A stretch of 64,000 nt of DNA, taken from the NCBI RefSeq assembly GCF_003008425.1, contig NZ_PXOQ01000006.1, forward strand, positions 124,001-188,000, given 5' to 3'. Below are positions 33,713 to 43,566 of this stretch, piece after piece. The translations under genes were made by a program, and so were the position numbers. A model generated the notes under the pieces. The model was not told where the DNA came from. It searched no databases and saw only the letters and a program-made list of their open reading frames with translations. This stretch comes from Aurantibacter aestuarii (GTDB taxonomy: Bacteria > Bacteroidota > Bacteroidia > Flavobacteriales > Flavobacteriaceae). The stretch's first letter is position 1. Every line of letters starts with the position of its first letter.

Positions 33713-35068
33713 ATGAACGTACATTTTATAGCTATAGGAGGAAGCGCTATGCACAATTTAGCATTAGCATTACATGAAAAAGGATATCATGTTAGTGGTA
33801 GTGACGATACTATTTTTGAGCCCTCAAAATCTCGCTTAGAGTCTCGTGGATTGCTACCAGAAAATTTTGGTTGGTTTCCAGAAAAAATATCTGAAAAGCT
33901 TGATGCAATTGTTTTAGGTATGCATGCAAAAGCCGATAATCCTGAATTGTTAAAAGCACAAAGCTTAGGCCTTAAAATTTATAGCTATCCGGAATTTTTA
34001 TATGAGCAATCCAAACATAAAACGCGTGTAGTTATTGGTGGCTCTCATGGAAAAACAACTATAACCTCAATGATACTTCATGTCATGCATTATCATGATA
34101 GAGACGTCGACTATATGGTTGGTGCACAATTGGAAGGTTTTGATGTTATGGTCAAACTTACCGAAGACAACGATTTTATGGTTCTTGAAGGCGATGAGTA
34201 TTTGAGTTCTCCAATAGATAGAAGACCAAAGTTTCATTTATATAAACCTAATATTGCTTTATTAAGTGGTATAGCTTGGGACCATATAAATGTATTTCCA
34301 ACTATAGAAAATTACGAAGAACAGTTTAGCATCTTTGTAGATAGTATCGTTAAGGGCGGAAGCATTAATTATAATGAAGAAGATGAAGCTGTTAAGCGTA
34401 TTGTGGAAGCAAGTGAAAATCCTATTCGTAAAATTGCTTACCAAACTCCAGAATATACAGTTGAAAACGGAGAAACACTTTTAGAAACTCCTGAAGGTCC
34501 AATGCCAATTGAAGTATTTGGAAAGCATAACCTAAATAATTTAGCTGGAGCTAAGTGGATTTGTCAACATATGGGTATAGATGAGGACGATTTTTATGAG
34601 GCCATTTCTACATTTAAAGGCGCCAGTAAACGTTTAGAAAAAATTGCAGAAAGTTCTACTAGCGTTGCCTATAAAGATTTTGCTCATTCACCAAGTAAAG
34701 TAGAAGCAACTACCAATGCTGTAAAAGAGCAGTACCCAAATAGAACTTTATTAGCATGTTTAGAGTTACACACTTATAGTAGTTTAAATGCTGAATTTTT
34801 AAAGGAGTATAAGGGCGCACTTGACGCTGCAGATGTTGCTGTTGTGTTTTACAGTCCTCACGCAGTAGAAATAAAGCAATTAGAAGAAGTGACCGAGCAA
34901 CAAATTGCAGAGGCTTTTAAACGGGACGACTTAATTATTTATACCAATCCAGACGCTTTTAAAACCTATTTATTCAATCAGGATTTTAAAAATAAAACCT
35001 TGTTGTTAATGAGTTCTGGTAACTATGGAGGTTTAGATTTTGACGAGGTAAAAGGTTTGATTAAGTAA
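33713..35068 (+). CDS. mpl: UDP-N-acetylmuramate:L-Ala-gamma-D-Glu-meso-DAP ligase
   Basis: Murein peptide ligase of peptidoglycan recycling; joins recovered tripeptide to UDP-MurNAc. 451 aa. N-terminal HFIAIGGSAMHNLALAL, the ATP loop GGSHGKTTITSM (109-120), and Mur-ligase signatures VLEGDEYLSSPIDRRPKF and DFAHSPSKVEAT. The HSP in the last motif replaces the DYAHHP typical of MurC and supports Mpl over MurC. Convergent with the membrane gene at 35081. Confidence 0.93.
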   Translation: MNVHFIAIGGSAMHNLALALHEKGYHVSGSDDTIFEPSKSRLESRGLLPENFGWFPEKISEKLDAIVLGMHAKADNPELLKAQSLGLKIYSYPEFLYEQSKHKTRVVIGGSHGKTTITSMILHVMHYHDRDVDYMVGAQLEGFDVMVKLTEDNDFMVLEGDEYLSSPIDRRPKFHLYKPNIALLSGIAWDHINVFPTIENYEEQFSIFVDSIVKGGSINYNEEDEAVKRIVEASENPIRKIAYQTPEYTVENGETLLETPEGPMPIEVFGKHNLNNLAGAKWICQHMGIDEDDFYEAISTFKGASKRLEKIAESSTSVAYKDFAHSPSKVEATTNAVKEQYPNRTLLACLELHTYSSLNAEFLKEYKGALDAADVAVVFYSPHAVEIKQLEEVTEQQIAEAFKRDDLIIYTNPDAFKTYLFNQDFKNKTLLLMSSGNYGGLDFDEVKGLIK

Positions 35069-35080
35069 ATTTAATAAACA

Positions 35081-35518
35081 CTAGTTTAACCAATTCTTTT
35101 TAATAGCATAATTAGAAAACCAGATTAAAAACACTGCAAAAAGAATAACCATTATAGGCATACTTGCAGCTTGACCAGGTCCGTAAACTTCAATGGATTT
35201 GGTAAAAAAAACATTATGAATCATTTGTGGGATAATACCACACAAAGAAATTATAAAAGCCAGTTTGGCCCATTTTTTTCTTAATAATAACCCCAAGGAA
35301 CCTAAAAGCCCAAAAAATACTGCTATTGCAAATACTATAGTGGTCCAAATAGGATATTCACCATAAAGAGCTCTTTCATTTTCGGGCAATTGCGCTATAG
35401 CTTCATCTGTAATAAATGTGTGTGCAAAAAAAGATATAACACCCATAAGATTCCATAATAAAGCTATAATAGCTAAAGCCCAAAACCATTTAGGAATTTT
35501 TACAATAATTTGATTCAT
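35081..35518 (-). CDS. Four-helix membrane protein, unknown function
   Basis: 145 aa. Four hydrophobic helices (about 11-33, 57-78, 85-104, 121-139) with a periplasmic-type loop carrying an acidic stretch (DEAIAQLPENERALYGEYP). I recall sugar-transporter-like annotations for similar proteins but see no transporter motif. First or last gene of a minus-strand group of four short genes; spacing to the 35557 gene is 38 bases. Confidence 0.72.
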   Translation of the reverse strand: MNQIIVKIPKWFWALAIIALLWNLMGVISFFAHTFITDEAIAQLPENERALYGEYPIWTTIVFAIAVFFGLLGSLGLLLRKKWAKLAFIISLCGIIPQMIHNVFFTKSIEVYGPGQAASMPIMVILFAVFLIWFSNYAIKKNWLN

Positions 35519-35556
35519 AATTAGAGTTTTTTATATTTAAATTTACTGTAAATAGT

Positions 35557-35955
35557 TTAATCTTCCTCGCCAATCTCATCAAAATGTTCAAAACGGGTAA
35601 ACTCTAGTTTTTCTTTATTAATAATTTTAAGCATGGTTTCTTTATCTTTTTTTAAGCGTTGAATTAAAAAATTTAATTGCAAATTAAATAAGATATGTCC
35701 CAAAACGGCAGCACCTATAATAAAACAAAAGGTACCTATACCAAAGTTGTAAGCATAAAATTCATTAACCGCTCGTTCCATTTTGTGTGCTTTTTCAATT
35801 TCAGATAAGTTGGTCATAAAAAACACAAAGAAAGAAATCACAAGACCTAGTATTAAAATATAAAGCCAATTTCTCTTAAAATAATTTTTTGTGTAATGAT
35901 GAGATTGTATTTGTGTCTCAATAATACGTAAACGACGTTCTTGAAATTCTGTCAT
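35557..35955 (-). CDS. Two-helix membrane protein, unknown function
   Basis: 132 aa. Two membrane helices (about 29-48 and 71-94) separated by a charged loop, with cytoplasmic-type charged ends; the C-terminus is acidic. No domain recognised. ATG start 9 bases after the stop of the PaiB-like gene, so it belongs to the same transcript. Confidence 0.7.
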   Translation of the reverse strand: MTEFQERRLRIIETQIQSHHYTKNYFKRNWLYILILGLVISFFVFFMTNLSEIEKAHKMERAVNEFYAYNFGIGTFCFIIGAAVLGHILFNLQLNFLIQRLKKDKETMLKIINKEKLEFTRFEHFDEIGEED

Positions 35956-35964
35956 CTTAATAAG

Positions 35965-36558
35965 TTACTGTTTTAATATTTGATTAATAAAACTTTCTAT
36001 GGAGTTATTTTGACTTTGAATGAGATGATGCTTTGCAATTTCAAATTCTTCTATAGGCTTATCCTGAGACATTTTAAGCTTGCCTTCCCATTGTAAGTTT
36101 TCAATTTTAAACCCCGAAATGTATTGTACCAAATACGCCATACGCTCATCATCTAAATTTAAACGGTAATTATGTTCTGGTGCTTCTAAAACTTCGGTCA
36201 TTTCTACAATACTTTGCTTTATAGCATCATTACTTTCAATTTTAGAAACTGTTCCAGTAATGTGTAATTTTATATAGTTCCAGGTTGGTAACTGTTTGCT
36301 GTTAAATAAACTAGGCGAAATATAACTTTGTGGACCAGAAAAAATTAAAGTAACCTCGTTATTATTTTTTAATAAACAGGTTTGTGAATTTTGATTATCA
36401 ATATGACCATAAATCACATCATCTTTATAAATAAGCGGTAAATGTGTAATAAAAGGGCGGTTTTTATCTACTGAAATTACTGTGGCTAATGGATAGCGTT
36501 TAATAATTTCAATTAGCGTTTCTTTTTTAAATTCCTGATAGTGTTTTGGAGGATACAC
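35965..36558 (-). CDS. FMN-binding split-barrel protein, PaiB family
   Basis: 197 aa. The family N-terminus MYPPKHYQEF, then PLATVISVDKNRPFITHLPL and YGHIDNQNSQ, typical of PaiB-type FMN-binding proteins, which were named as negative regulators of degradative enzyme synthesis in Bacillus. GTG start at 36558. Actual role here unknown; a flavin-binding cytoplasmic protein is the safe reading. Confidence 0.86.
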   Translation of the reverse strand: MYPPKHYQEFKKETLIEIIKRYPLATVISVDKNRPFITHLPLIYKDDVIYGHIDNQNSQTCLLKNNNEVTLIFSGPQSYISPSLFNSKQLPTWNYIKLHITGTVSKIESNDAIKQSIVEMTEVLEAPEHNYRLNLDDERMAYLVQYISGFKIENLQWEGKLKMSQDKPIEEFEIAKHHLIQSQNNSIESFINQILKQ

Positions 36559-36586
36559 GGTTGTAGTTTTTTAAATTGAAATAGAA

Positions 36587-37030
36587 TTAGACGCCAAATT
36601 GTGTTAAGTGATGGTCTAAATGCTTAAACTGAAGTTGTCCCCATTGTTGTGACGTAAACGTACCAAAACTTGGGTGCGGTTCCCAACTGGTTTTATCCTT
36701 ATGTAGCATAACTTCTTCTACCAGACTTAATAATTGTTTTTTTTCGGAGCTAAAATCTTTAGTGCTATTAACTTTAAGTTGTTTGGCTGTAGGCAAATTT
36801 TTTCTCCAAGGTTTATCGTTATAAAGAGATTTTTTAAAGAATAGTGTTATTAGCCAGAAAGGTTTTAAACCATAATCTTTTTTTTGTAGCATAATATTTA
36901 ATGGTGCCTGGCAATGATGTAGCATTTGTGAGACATTCATTTTCCCCCAAAGTGGTTGAGAGTTTTCTTCTAAACTATGAATTCTAGAAATTATGTCTTT
37001 GTGGGCTTTATCTTCAAAAATAGATGTCAT
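36587..37030 (-). CDS. DUF1569 (DinB-like) protein
   Basis: 147 aa four-helix-bundle protein. MNVSQMLHHCQAPLNIML near residue 30-48 and FKHLDHHLTQFGV at the C-terminus carry the His residues that fit the metal-binding triad of the DinB/YfiT superfamily (H38/H39 and the HLDHH set). Cytoplasmic; activity unknown. Followed by the PaiB-like gene after 28 bases. Confidence 0.82.
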   Translation of the reverse strand: MTSIFEDKAHKDIISRIHSLEENSQPLWGKMNVSQMLHHCQAPLNIMLQKKDYGLKPFWLITLFFKKSLYNDKPWRKNLPTAKQLKVNSTKDFSSEKKQLLSLVEEVMLHKDKTSWEPHPSFGTFTSQQWGQLQFKHLDHHLTQFGV

Positions 37031-37112
37031 AACAGATCATTTTTATGTTTTAAAATTACATAAATAAAAACGGAATCTGTTTCAGAAATAAAAAAAGAAT
37101 TAACTTTAAATC

Positions 37113-37811
37113 ATGGAAGGAAAGAAAACACCTTTTTCTATAAAACACTGGTCTGAAACCGATCAACCACGGGAAAAACTAGTTTTAAAAGGGAAAACAG
37201 CACTAAGCGATGCAGAGTTAGTTGCTATTTTAATTGGTTCTGGTAATAGACAAGAAAGTGCGGTAGCCTTATGCCAGCGTATTCTAGCTTCTACAAATAA
37301 CAATCTAAATGCCTTAGGAAAATTAACGGTTAACGAGTTAATGACGTTTAAGGGTATTGGCGAAGCTAAAGCGGTAAGTATTGTTGCAGCTTTAGAATTG
37401 GGACGACGTAGAAGAGTAGAAGAGGCGCTTATTTTAGATAAAATAACTTCAAGCAAATCTGTTTTTGAACTTATGCAACCCATAATTGGCGAATTGCCCC
37501 ATGAAGAATTCTGGATTATCTATTTAAATAATTCCAATAAGGTTATACATAAGTCTCAGCTTAGTAAAGGTGGGATAACTGGTACATTGGTAGATACACG
37601 ATTGGTTTTAAAAGAAGCGTTGCAGTTTGGCGCTGTTGCTTTAATTTTAGTACATAATCATCCCTCTGGAACATTACAACCTAGTCAAGCAGACAAACAA
37701 ATTACTACAAAACTTAAAGTGGCAGCAGAAAGCTTAGATATTAAAGTGCTAGACCATATTATTATAACAGAAACCACCTATTTTAGTTTTGCAGACGAAG
37801 CTTTGTTATAA
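37113..37811 (+). CDS. radC: RadC family JAB-domain protein
   Basis: 232 aa. Helix-hairpin-helix (about 72-95, LTVNELMTFKGIGEAKA) and a JAMM-type metal site with HNHPSG (181-186) and D194. Called a DNA repair protein for historical reasons; its molecular role is not settled. ATG start; single gene followed by the deacetylase-like gene 60 bases later. Confidence 0.94.
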   Translation: MEGKKTPFSIKHWSETDQPREKLVLKGKTALSDAELVAILIGSGNRQESAVALCQRILASTNNNLNALGKLTVNELMTFKGIGEAKAVSIVAALELGRRRRVEEALILDKITSSKSVFELMQPIIGELPHEEFWIIYLNNSNKVIHKSQLSKGGITGTLVDTRLVLKEALQFGAVALILVHNHPSGTLQPSQADKQITTKLKVAAESLDIKVLDHIIITETTYFSFADEALL

Positions 37812-37871
37812 AAACATTTTAGAACGCTATTAATGTTGTAATTTATTATTTTTACAGTATAAATATTTAAA

Positions 37872-39176
37872 ATGCTTTTAATCTACACGACAGACATTAC
37901 CCCTAGAGTAAAATATGCTTTTAAGCAAGTTTGTACACGTATTTTAAATATTCCTGTTGAGTTTACAACCACTATAGAGGCTTTTATAGGGCACACCTCA
38001 CTAAAAATGTCTTATTCCAAACAGGCTTTGGGTAAAGAGTTGCATGTAAGATCTCATGATTTACTTTTTGAACAAGGTTTGAATGACCTAGATTTTAGAG
38101 TACATGATTGGGATAAGACTAAATGCTTTTTTTTTAATGGAGAAAATGGTCATTTACCTTTTGATATTTTTGCGGCTAGTTTTTATTTACTAACACGCTA
38201 TGAAGAATACCAACCACATGTAAAAGACGAATTTGGTAGATATATGGCTTCCGAAAGCTTAGCATATAAAAATAATTTTCTTGAGCAGCCAGTTGTAGAT
38301 ATTTGGGCTTATAAATTTTTAGAGCTTCTCAAAGAATTTTATCCAGATTATCAATTTCCAACACGAACTTATACTGTAAAGCCTATAATAGATATTCCTA
38401 AAGCTTATAAGTTTAAACACATTGGTTTTTTTAATACCATTACTGGAGTATTAAATGATGTGTTTCAACTAAAATTTAGTGAAGTTTACAAACGTTTTTC
38501 GGTTTTAATAGGTCTAAAAAGAGACCCGTACGATACGTACAAATACATTATTAATCAGCAAAAAAAAGCTAAAACTAAATTTGTCTTTTTCTTTTTAGTG
38601 GGCGACTATACTACATACGACCAATCTATTAATATTCAAAACCAAAACTTTATTTCTTTAATAAAACATGTGTGTGATTATTGCCAGGTTGGTTTAAAAA
38701 CCACCTTTAATGCCTTAACCGATATTAAAGAGTTAAAAAAAGAAAAATTACGTTTGGAAGCTGTTACCAATAAAACATTATCTGGTTGTAGGCAATCTTT
38801 TTCAAAAGTAAACCTGCCTGAATCTTATAGAAATTTAGTAGAATTAGAGATTTTTAGTGATTTTACTATGGGTTATATAAATCATATAGGTTTTAGAGCA
38901 GGTACTTGTACACCTTTTTTGTTTTATGATTTGGATTATGAAGTACAAACACCTTTAGTTATTAATAGCTTTCACTTTTTAGATCATTCCATATTAAAAA
39001 TCAACTCGCTGTTAGATAAAGAGCAGAAAATAAAAAAACTAATGGCTGAGGTAAAAGCGGTTAATGGAACTTTTGTACCAGTTTATCATAGTTACACGTT
39101 TAGCGACGAGCCAAAATGGCAGCATTTTAAAGCATTATTTAAAACGATATTGAAATCTGTAAATGAAACATATTAA
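37872..39176 (+). CDS. Polysaccharide deacetylase-like protein, active site degenerate
   Basis: 434 aa. Fits a flavobacterial group with an N-terminal DUF7033-like region (about 1-160) and a C-terminal NodB-like barrel, recognised by DFTMGYINHIGFRAGT and PFLFYDLDYEVQTPL. The metal motifs look broken: where I expect an Asp-Ile-Asp-Asn pattern there is IIDIPKAY, and where HPSY is expected there is KTTFNA. It may be a non-catalytic member. The stop overlaps the next gene by 14 bases. Confidence 0.72.
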   Translation: MLLIYTTDITPRVKYAFKQVCTRILNIPVEFTTTIEAFIGHTSLKMSYSKQALGKELHVRSHDLLFEQGLNDLDFRVHDWDKTKCFFFNGENGHLPFDIFAASFYLLTRYEEYQPHVKDEFGRYMASESLAYKNNFLEQPVVDIWAYKFLELLKEFYPDYQFPTRTYTVKPIIDIPKAYKFKHIGFFNTITGVLNDVFQLKFSEVYKRFSVLIGLKRDPYDTYKYIINQQKKAKTKFVFFFLVGDYTTYDQSINIQNQNFISLIKHVCDYCQVGLKTTFNALTDIKELKKEKLRLEAVTNKTLSGCRQSFSKVNLPESYRNLVELEIFSDFTMGYINHIGFRAGTCTPFLFYDLDYEVQTPLVINSFHFLDHSILKINSLLDKEQKIKKLMAEVKAVNGTFVPVYHSYTFSDEPKWQHFKALFKTILKSVNETY

Positions 39177-39846
39177 GCATATATTTTTTGATTTGGACCA
39201 CACACTTTGGGACTTCGATAAAAATTCTAAACTAACCTTTATTTATCTTTTTGAGAAACATAAATTAGACATAGATGTTGAAAAATTTTTAGAAGGTTAT
39301 GAAGTTATTAATTTAAAATATTGGAAGCTTTATAGAGAAGATAAAATTAACAAAGACGACCTAAGGTTTAATAGACTTAAGGAAGCTTTAGATGTAATTA
39401 ATTTTGATGCTTCAGATGATTTAATTCGTATCTTATCAGAAGACTATATTACATACTTAACCCAATACAATTTTTTATTTGATGGAACTTTAGAAATTTT
39501 AGAGTATCTACATACCAAATATCACTTACATATCTTAACCAATGGGTTCACTGAAGTTCAAAGTTTAAAGATGAATAAATCAGGGATAGCAAAGTATTTT
39601 AAAACTATTACAGATGCTGAAATGGTTGGTGTTAAGAAACCAAACCCGAAAATATTTAACTTCGCTTTACATAAAGCAGAAGCCCTTAAAACTAACAGTA
39701 TTATGATAGGAGACAGTCTTGAAGCAGATATTTTAGGAGCAATAGATATAGGATTGGACGCTATTTTTTTCAATCCTAAAAATAAAGAATCACAAAACGG
39801 AATTAAAACGGTTAACCATTTATCTTTAATTAAAACTTACTTATAG
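39163..39846 (+). CDS. YjjG-like HAD-superfamily nucleotidase
   Basis: 227 aa. HAD motif I DLDHTLWDF (D10 nucleophile, D12), helical cap (about 20-100), motif II LTNGFTE, motif III lysine in VGVKKPNPKIF, and motif IV GDSLEADILGA. The length and cap match YjjG/YfnB-type pyrimidine nucleotidases that clean damaged nucleotides. Coupled to the upstream gene by overlap, and 1 base before the next gene. Confidence 0.88.
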   Translation: MKHIKHIFFDLDHTLWDFDKNSKLTFIYLFEKHKLDIDVEKFLEGYEVINLKYWKLYREDKINKDDLRFNRLKEALDVINFDASDDLIRILSEDYITYLTQYNFLFDGTLEILEYLHTKYHLHILTNGFTEVQSLKMNKSGIAKYFKTITDAEMVGVKKPNPKIFNFALHKAEALKTNSIMIGDSLEADILGAIDIGLDAIFFNPKNKESQNGIKTVNHLSLIKTYL

Positions 39847-39847
39847 T

Positions 39848-40642
39848 ATGAAATTACTTAATAAAATTGCACTTACAGCTTTTCTTTTTATATCAATTAT
39901 CACTATTACTTATAGTCAAGATTTAAATGACTATAAATACATTTTGGTGCCTGAAAAATTTGAAGAAATGAAAGTGGCAGATCAATACCGTCTTAATGGT
40001 TTAACAAATTATTTATTTAATGAAAATGGGTTTATATCTTTTATTGGAAAATCCAATTTACCTGAAGATGCTTTTAAAAATAATTGTTTAGTGTTGAATG
40101 CAGAGCTCTTAAATGAATCTGGTTTTTTTCAAACTAAGGTAGCTATTCAATTAAAAAATTGTAGAGATGAAGTAGTTTACACATCTCAATATGGTGAATC
40201 TAGAGATAAAAAATATATTGTAGCCTATAATGAAGCTTTAAGAGCTTCATTGAAAGATTTATCTTCATTAAATTATAACTATATTCCTAAAATAGAAAAA
40301 GTTAATACGGAAAGTAGTCAAGGTAATGATCCAAAAGTAGAAATATCCACAGTTCCCAAAAAAGAAACACAAATAAAACCTATGGGTACTCAAGGTGTAG
40401 ATGCAGATATAAACTTAGTAAAATCATATAACGCAACGCTAGTACCTAATACTATTTCAGATTTTCAAGTATTTAATTCTGAAGGTAGATTGGTTTATAT
40501 TATCTTATATACGGGTAGAGAAGAGCTCTATATGGTTAAAGATATGCAAGCCATTATTTATAAAAAAGAAGCAGTATGGGTATTAGCAGATAGATCTAAA
40601 GGCGATTTAAACCTTAAAGTGTTAGAAATTAGTTTTAATTAA
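39848..40642 (+). CDS. Secreted protein of unknown function
   Basis: 264 aa with a signal peptide (about 1-23, cleavage after TYSQ). The N-terminal part starts DLNDYKYILVPEKFEEM; a Ser/Thr/Lys-rich linker (about 150-190) separates it from a C-terminal domain (about 195-264). Probably periplasmic. I recall similar proteins as conserved hypotheticals in flavobacteria. Third gene of the 37872-40642 run; overlaps the convergent rarA by 4 bases. Confidence 0.75.
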   Translation: MKLLNKIALTAFLFISIITITYSQDLNDYKYILVPEKFEEMKVADQYRLNGLTNYLFNENGFISFIGKSNLPEDAFKNNCLVLNAELLNESGFFQTKVAIQLKNCRDEVVYTSQYGESRDKKYIVAYNEALRASLKDLSSLNYNYIPKIEKVNTESSQGNDPKVEISTVPKKETQIKPMGTQGVDADINLVKSYNATLVPNTISDFQVFNSEGRLVYIILYTGREELYMVKDMQAIIYKKEAVWVLADRSKGDLNLKVLEISFN

Positions 40643-41916
40643 TAGCCGTATTTATCCTGCCATCTGTTTTTTAAAAAATCCTGAAGTGCTTTTTCTCTTT
40701 GATTATTTCCTGGATTATAAATCTTTGTATCTGTTATACTATCTGGTAAAAATTCTTGACTCACAAAGTTGTTGGCATAATTGTGGGCGTAACCATAATT
40801 TTTACCATAACCAATGTCTTTCATCAATTTAGTAGGAGCATTTCTTAAATGAAGCGGAACTTGCAAATCTCCAGTTTCTCTTACTAATTTTTGGGCTTCA
40901 TTAATAGCCATATAGGCAGAATTACTTTTCGCAGAACATGCTAGGTAAATAACTGTTTGACTTAAAATAATCCGCGATTCTGGATAACCTACTACAGCAA
41001 CCGACTGAAATGTTGTATTTGCCATAATAAGTGCAGTAGGATTAGCATTACCAATGTCTTCACTTGCAAGTATTATTAGTCTTCTGGCAATAAATTTAAC
41101 GTCTTCACCGCCTTCAATCATTCGTGCTAGGTAATATAAAGCAGCATTCGGATCACTACCTCGAATGGATTTAATAAAAGCAGAAATGATGTCATAATGT
41201 TGTTCACCTGTTTTATCATATTTAGCTGGACTATGTTTAACTTTATCGTAAACCAATTCATCCGTAATTATAATAGGATCTTCTGTGGCAGCGTTTATTA
41301 CCAATTCAAAAACGTTTAATAGTTTACGGGCATCTCCGCCAGAAAGTCTTAATAAGGCTTTAGTATCCTTTAAGGTAATATCTTTATTTGAAAGAATAAC
41401 GTCTTCGCTTAGTGCTCTGTTTAAAATTCGTTCTAAATCTTCTTTATTAAAAGCCTCTAATATATAAACCTGACAGCGTGATAATAGTGCTGAAATTACT
41501 TCAAAACTAGGATTTTCTGTAGTTGCTCCAATTAGAGTCACCCAACCTTTTTCAACAGCTTGTAATAAAGAGTCTTGTTGAGATTTACTAAACCTGTGGA
41601 TTTCGTCTATAAATAAAATTGGATTTTTGGTTGTAAATAGTCCTCCACTTTGTTTTGCTTTATCTATAACATCTCTAATGTCTTTCACACCAGAATTTAT
41701 AGCACTCAAAGCAAAAAATGGACGTTTGGATGTTTCGGCAATAATATGAGCCAAGGTAGTTTTACCTGTTCCTGGTGGACCCCACAAAATAATAGAAGGT
41801 ATAATTCCCTGTTTTATAACTTGAGATAACGTGCCTTTTGGTCCAACTAAATGGCGTTGACTTATATAATCTTCTAAAGTTTTTGGACGTAAACGTTCTG
41901 CTAATGGCGTGTTCAT
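40639..41916 (-). CDS. rarA: Replication-associated recombination protein A (AAA ATPase)
   Basis: Clamp-loader-like ATPase acting at stalled forks (MgsA/WRNIP1 family). 425 aa from the ATG at 41916. Walker [10 protein letters not shown] (about 46-54), Walker B FIDEIHR (about 102-108), sensor 1 [13 protein letters not shown], and the C-terminal DNA-binding/oligomer domain with AYMAINEAQ and [18 protein letters not shown] two codons upstream is also in frame, but the ATG gives [11 protein letters not shown] and is preferred. Confidence 0.96.
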   Translation of the reverse strand: MNTPLAERLRPKTLEDYISQRHLVGPKGTLSQVIKQGIIPSIILWGPPGTGKTTLAHIIAETSKRPFFALSAINSGVKDIRDVIDKAKQSGGLFTTKNPILFIDEIHRFSKSQQDSLLQAVEKGWVTLIGATTENPSFEVISALLSRCQVYILEAFNKEDLERILNRALSEDVILSNKDITLKDTKALLRLSGGDARKLLNVFELVINAATEDPIIITDELVYDKVKHSPAKYDKTGEQHYDIISAFIKSIRGSDPNAALYYLARMIEGGEDVKFIARRLIILASEDIGNANPTALIMANTTFQSVAVVGYPESRIILSQTVIYLACSAKSNSAYMAINEAQKLVRETGDLQVPLHLRNAPTKLMKDIGYGKNYGYAHNYANNFVSQEFLPDSITDTKIYNPGNNQREKALQDFLKNRWQDKYGY

Positions 41917-42001
41917 ATTCAAAATTAACTATTTATCAATTAAATATACTGTCAATAATTCACTTTTTAATTATTGGTTCTTTTTTTGATATTTTAGAGT
42001 T

Positions 42002-42766
42002 ATGAAACATAAGTCTGATAGTATCCAATTAAATACCTTACTTTATCCATTAGGGTTGGTTACACTTATATGGCTTATCTATTCCATAGAAGTGAGATGG
42101 AATTTAAATTTTAATCATCTTGGTATTTATCCTAAGTCGATTAAAGGCTTATTAGGAATTTTTACATCACCATTTATTCACAGTGATATATCCCACTTAT
42201 ATAGTAACACATTTCCTTTATTAATACTAAGTTTAGCTTTGTTCTATTTTTATAGGTCTATTGCTTTAAAAATTTTATGTTATTCTATTCTTTTTACAGG
42301 AATTTTAACATGGATCATAGGAAGAGAAAGTTACCATATTGGTGCAAGTGGTTTAATTTACGCCTTGTTTAGCTTCCTATTTTTTAAGGGTATTTTTACT
42401 CAGTACTACCGGCTTATTGCCTTATCCTTAGTGGTGGTTTTTATATATGGAAGTATGATTTGGTATACGTTACCAATTGAAGAGCAAATCTCTTGGGAAG
42501 GCCATTTAAGTGGTTTTATTGTGGGAACTATGTTGTCTTTAATCTTTAAGAAAAACCTTTATATTAAGGAACAGTTTGTTTGGGAAACAGAAGATTTTAA
42601 AGAAGAAGAAGATCCCTTTTTAAAACAATTTGACGAAAACGGTTATTTTTTTGAAATCGAAGTAGAGGAGGATGAGTTTGAAAGCACAGATACTAATGAA
42701 ACATCAACTCAAACTTCTTACGGAACAACTTATAAATATATTTACAAATCTAAAGATAATTTATAA
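42002..42766 (+). CDS. Rhomboid family intramembrane serine protease
   Basis: 254 aa, six membrane helices. Catalytic Ser in GASG (S116) and His in WEGHLSG (H168); HSDISHLYSN (60-69) is the rhomboid loop and second-helix motif. The C-terminal tail (about 195-254) is strongly acidic and cytoplasmic. It cleaves membrane proteins; substrate unknown. Convergent overlap of 6 bases with rlmB. Confidence 0.92.
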   Translation: MKHKSDSIQLNTLLYPLGLVTLIWLIYSIEVRWNLNFNHLGIYPKSIKGLLGIFTSPFIHSDISHLYSNTFPLLILSLALFYFYRSIALKILCYSILFTGILTWIIGRESYHIGASGLIYALFSFLFFKGIFTQYYRLIALSLVVVFIYGSMIWYTLPIEEQISWEGHLSGFIVGTMLSLIFKKNLYIKEQFVWETEDFKEEEDPFLKQFDENGYFFEIEVEEDEFESTDTNETSTQTSYGTTYKYIYKSKDNL

Positions 42767-43495
42767 GCGTTGTCTTAAAGCTTCATATAAAAAAGCACCA
42801 CAAGCTACAGAAACATTTAAAGATTCAATCTTGCCTTTTAGAGGAAGTTTTGCTTTATGTTCTACCATTTTTAAAACTGATGGGTTTATTCCTTTTCCTT
42901 CAGAACCCATAATGATAGCACACGGTAAATTAAAGTCCATATCGTACACTAATTTTTCTGTTTTTTCAGTAGCAGCAATTACATTTACTTCATTTGCCTG
43001 AAAAAAGAAAAGTGCATCTTTAATATGGTCAACTTTACAAATTGGAATTTTAAAAACAGCACCTGCACTGGTTTTAATGGTGTCTCCATTTACCGGAGCT
43101 CCTCCCTTTTTTTGTATAATAATACCGCTTACTCCCGTACATTCTGCAGTTCTAATAATTGCACCAAAATTTCTTACATCGCTTAGTTGATCTAAAATTA
43201 AAAACAAAGGTTTAGATTCTGTTTGTATTACATTTTCATACAAATTATCTAAATCATGAAATTCTATTGGCGCAATTTGTGCAACTGCTCCTTGGTGGTT
43301 TTTATCTGTTAGCTTATTTAATTTCTCAACAGGTACGTATGACGCATTTAGTCTTTTGGATTTAATGGTGTCTTCCAATTCTTTATAAATATCACCACTT
43401 AAACCTTTTTGTAGAAAGATTTTATCAATAGCTTCATTAGCATTTATTGCTTCAATGATTGCTCTAAGTCCAAATATTTGCGTGCTTTTTTCCAT
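42761..43495 (-). CDS. rlmB: 23S rRNA (guanosine-2'-O)-methyltransferase RlmB (SpoU family)
   Basis: TrmH-type knotted methyltransferase modifying 23S rRNA at G2251 (E. coli numbering). 244 aa: an N-terminal L30e-like RNA-binding part (about 1-75), then motif 1 DVRNFGAIIRTAECTG, motif 2 IIMGSEGKGINP and motif 3 LPLKGKIESLNVSVACG. ATG start. A terminator stands between it and the SusCD locus upstream. Confidence 0.93.
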   Translation of the reverse strand: MEKSTQIFGLRAIIEAINANEAIDKIFLQKGLSGDIYKELEDTIKSKRLNASYVPVEKLNKLTDKNHQGAVAQIAPIEFHDLDNLYENVIQTESKPLFLILDQLSDVRNFGAIIRTAECTGVSGIIIQKKGGAPVNGDTIKTSAGAVFKIPICKVDHIKDALFFFQANEVNVIAATEKTEKLVYDMDFNLPCAIIMGSEGKGINPSVLKMVEHKAKLPLKGKIESLNVSVACGAFLYEALRQRL

Positions 43496-43510
43496 GACGT
43501 AAAAGTATAA

Positions 43511-43540
43511 AAAAACGCCTGATACAAATCAGGCGTTTTT
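43511..43540 (-). terminator. Terminator of the SusCD locus
   Basis: Perfect 13-bp stem (43511-43523 with 43528-43540), 4-base loop, A run on the left reading as U on the minus transcript. It lies 27 bases past the 43567 stop and upstream of rlmB. Confidence 0.92.
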
Positions 43541-43566
43541 ATGATTATTTGTAATTTAATCGTTAA

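Noticed and set aside
42672-43001. Plus-strand open frame overlapping the rhomboid and rlmB genes
   Set aside because: Its two halves are out-of-frame rhomboid and antisense rlmB sequence.
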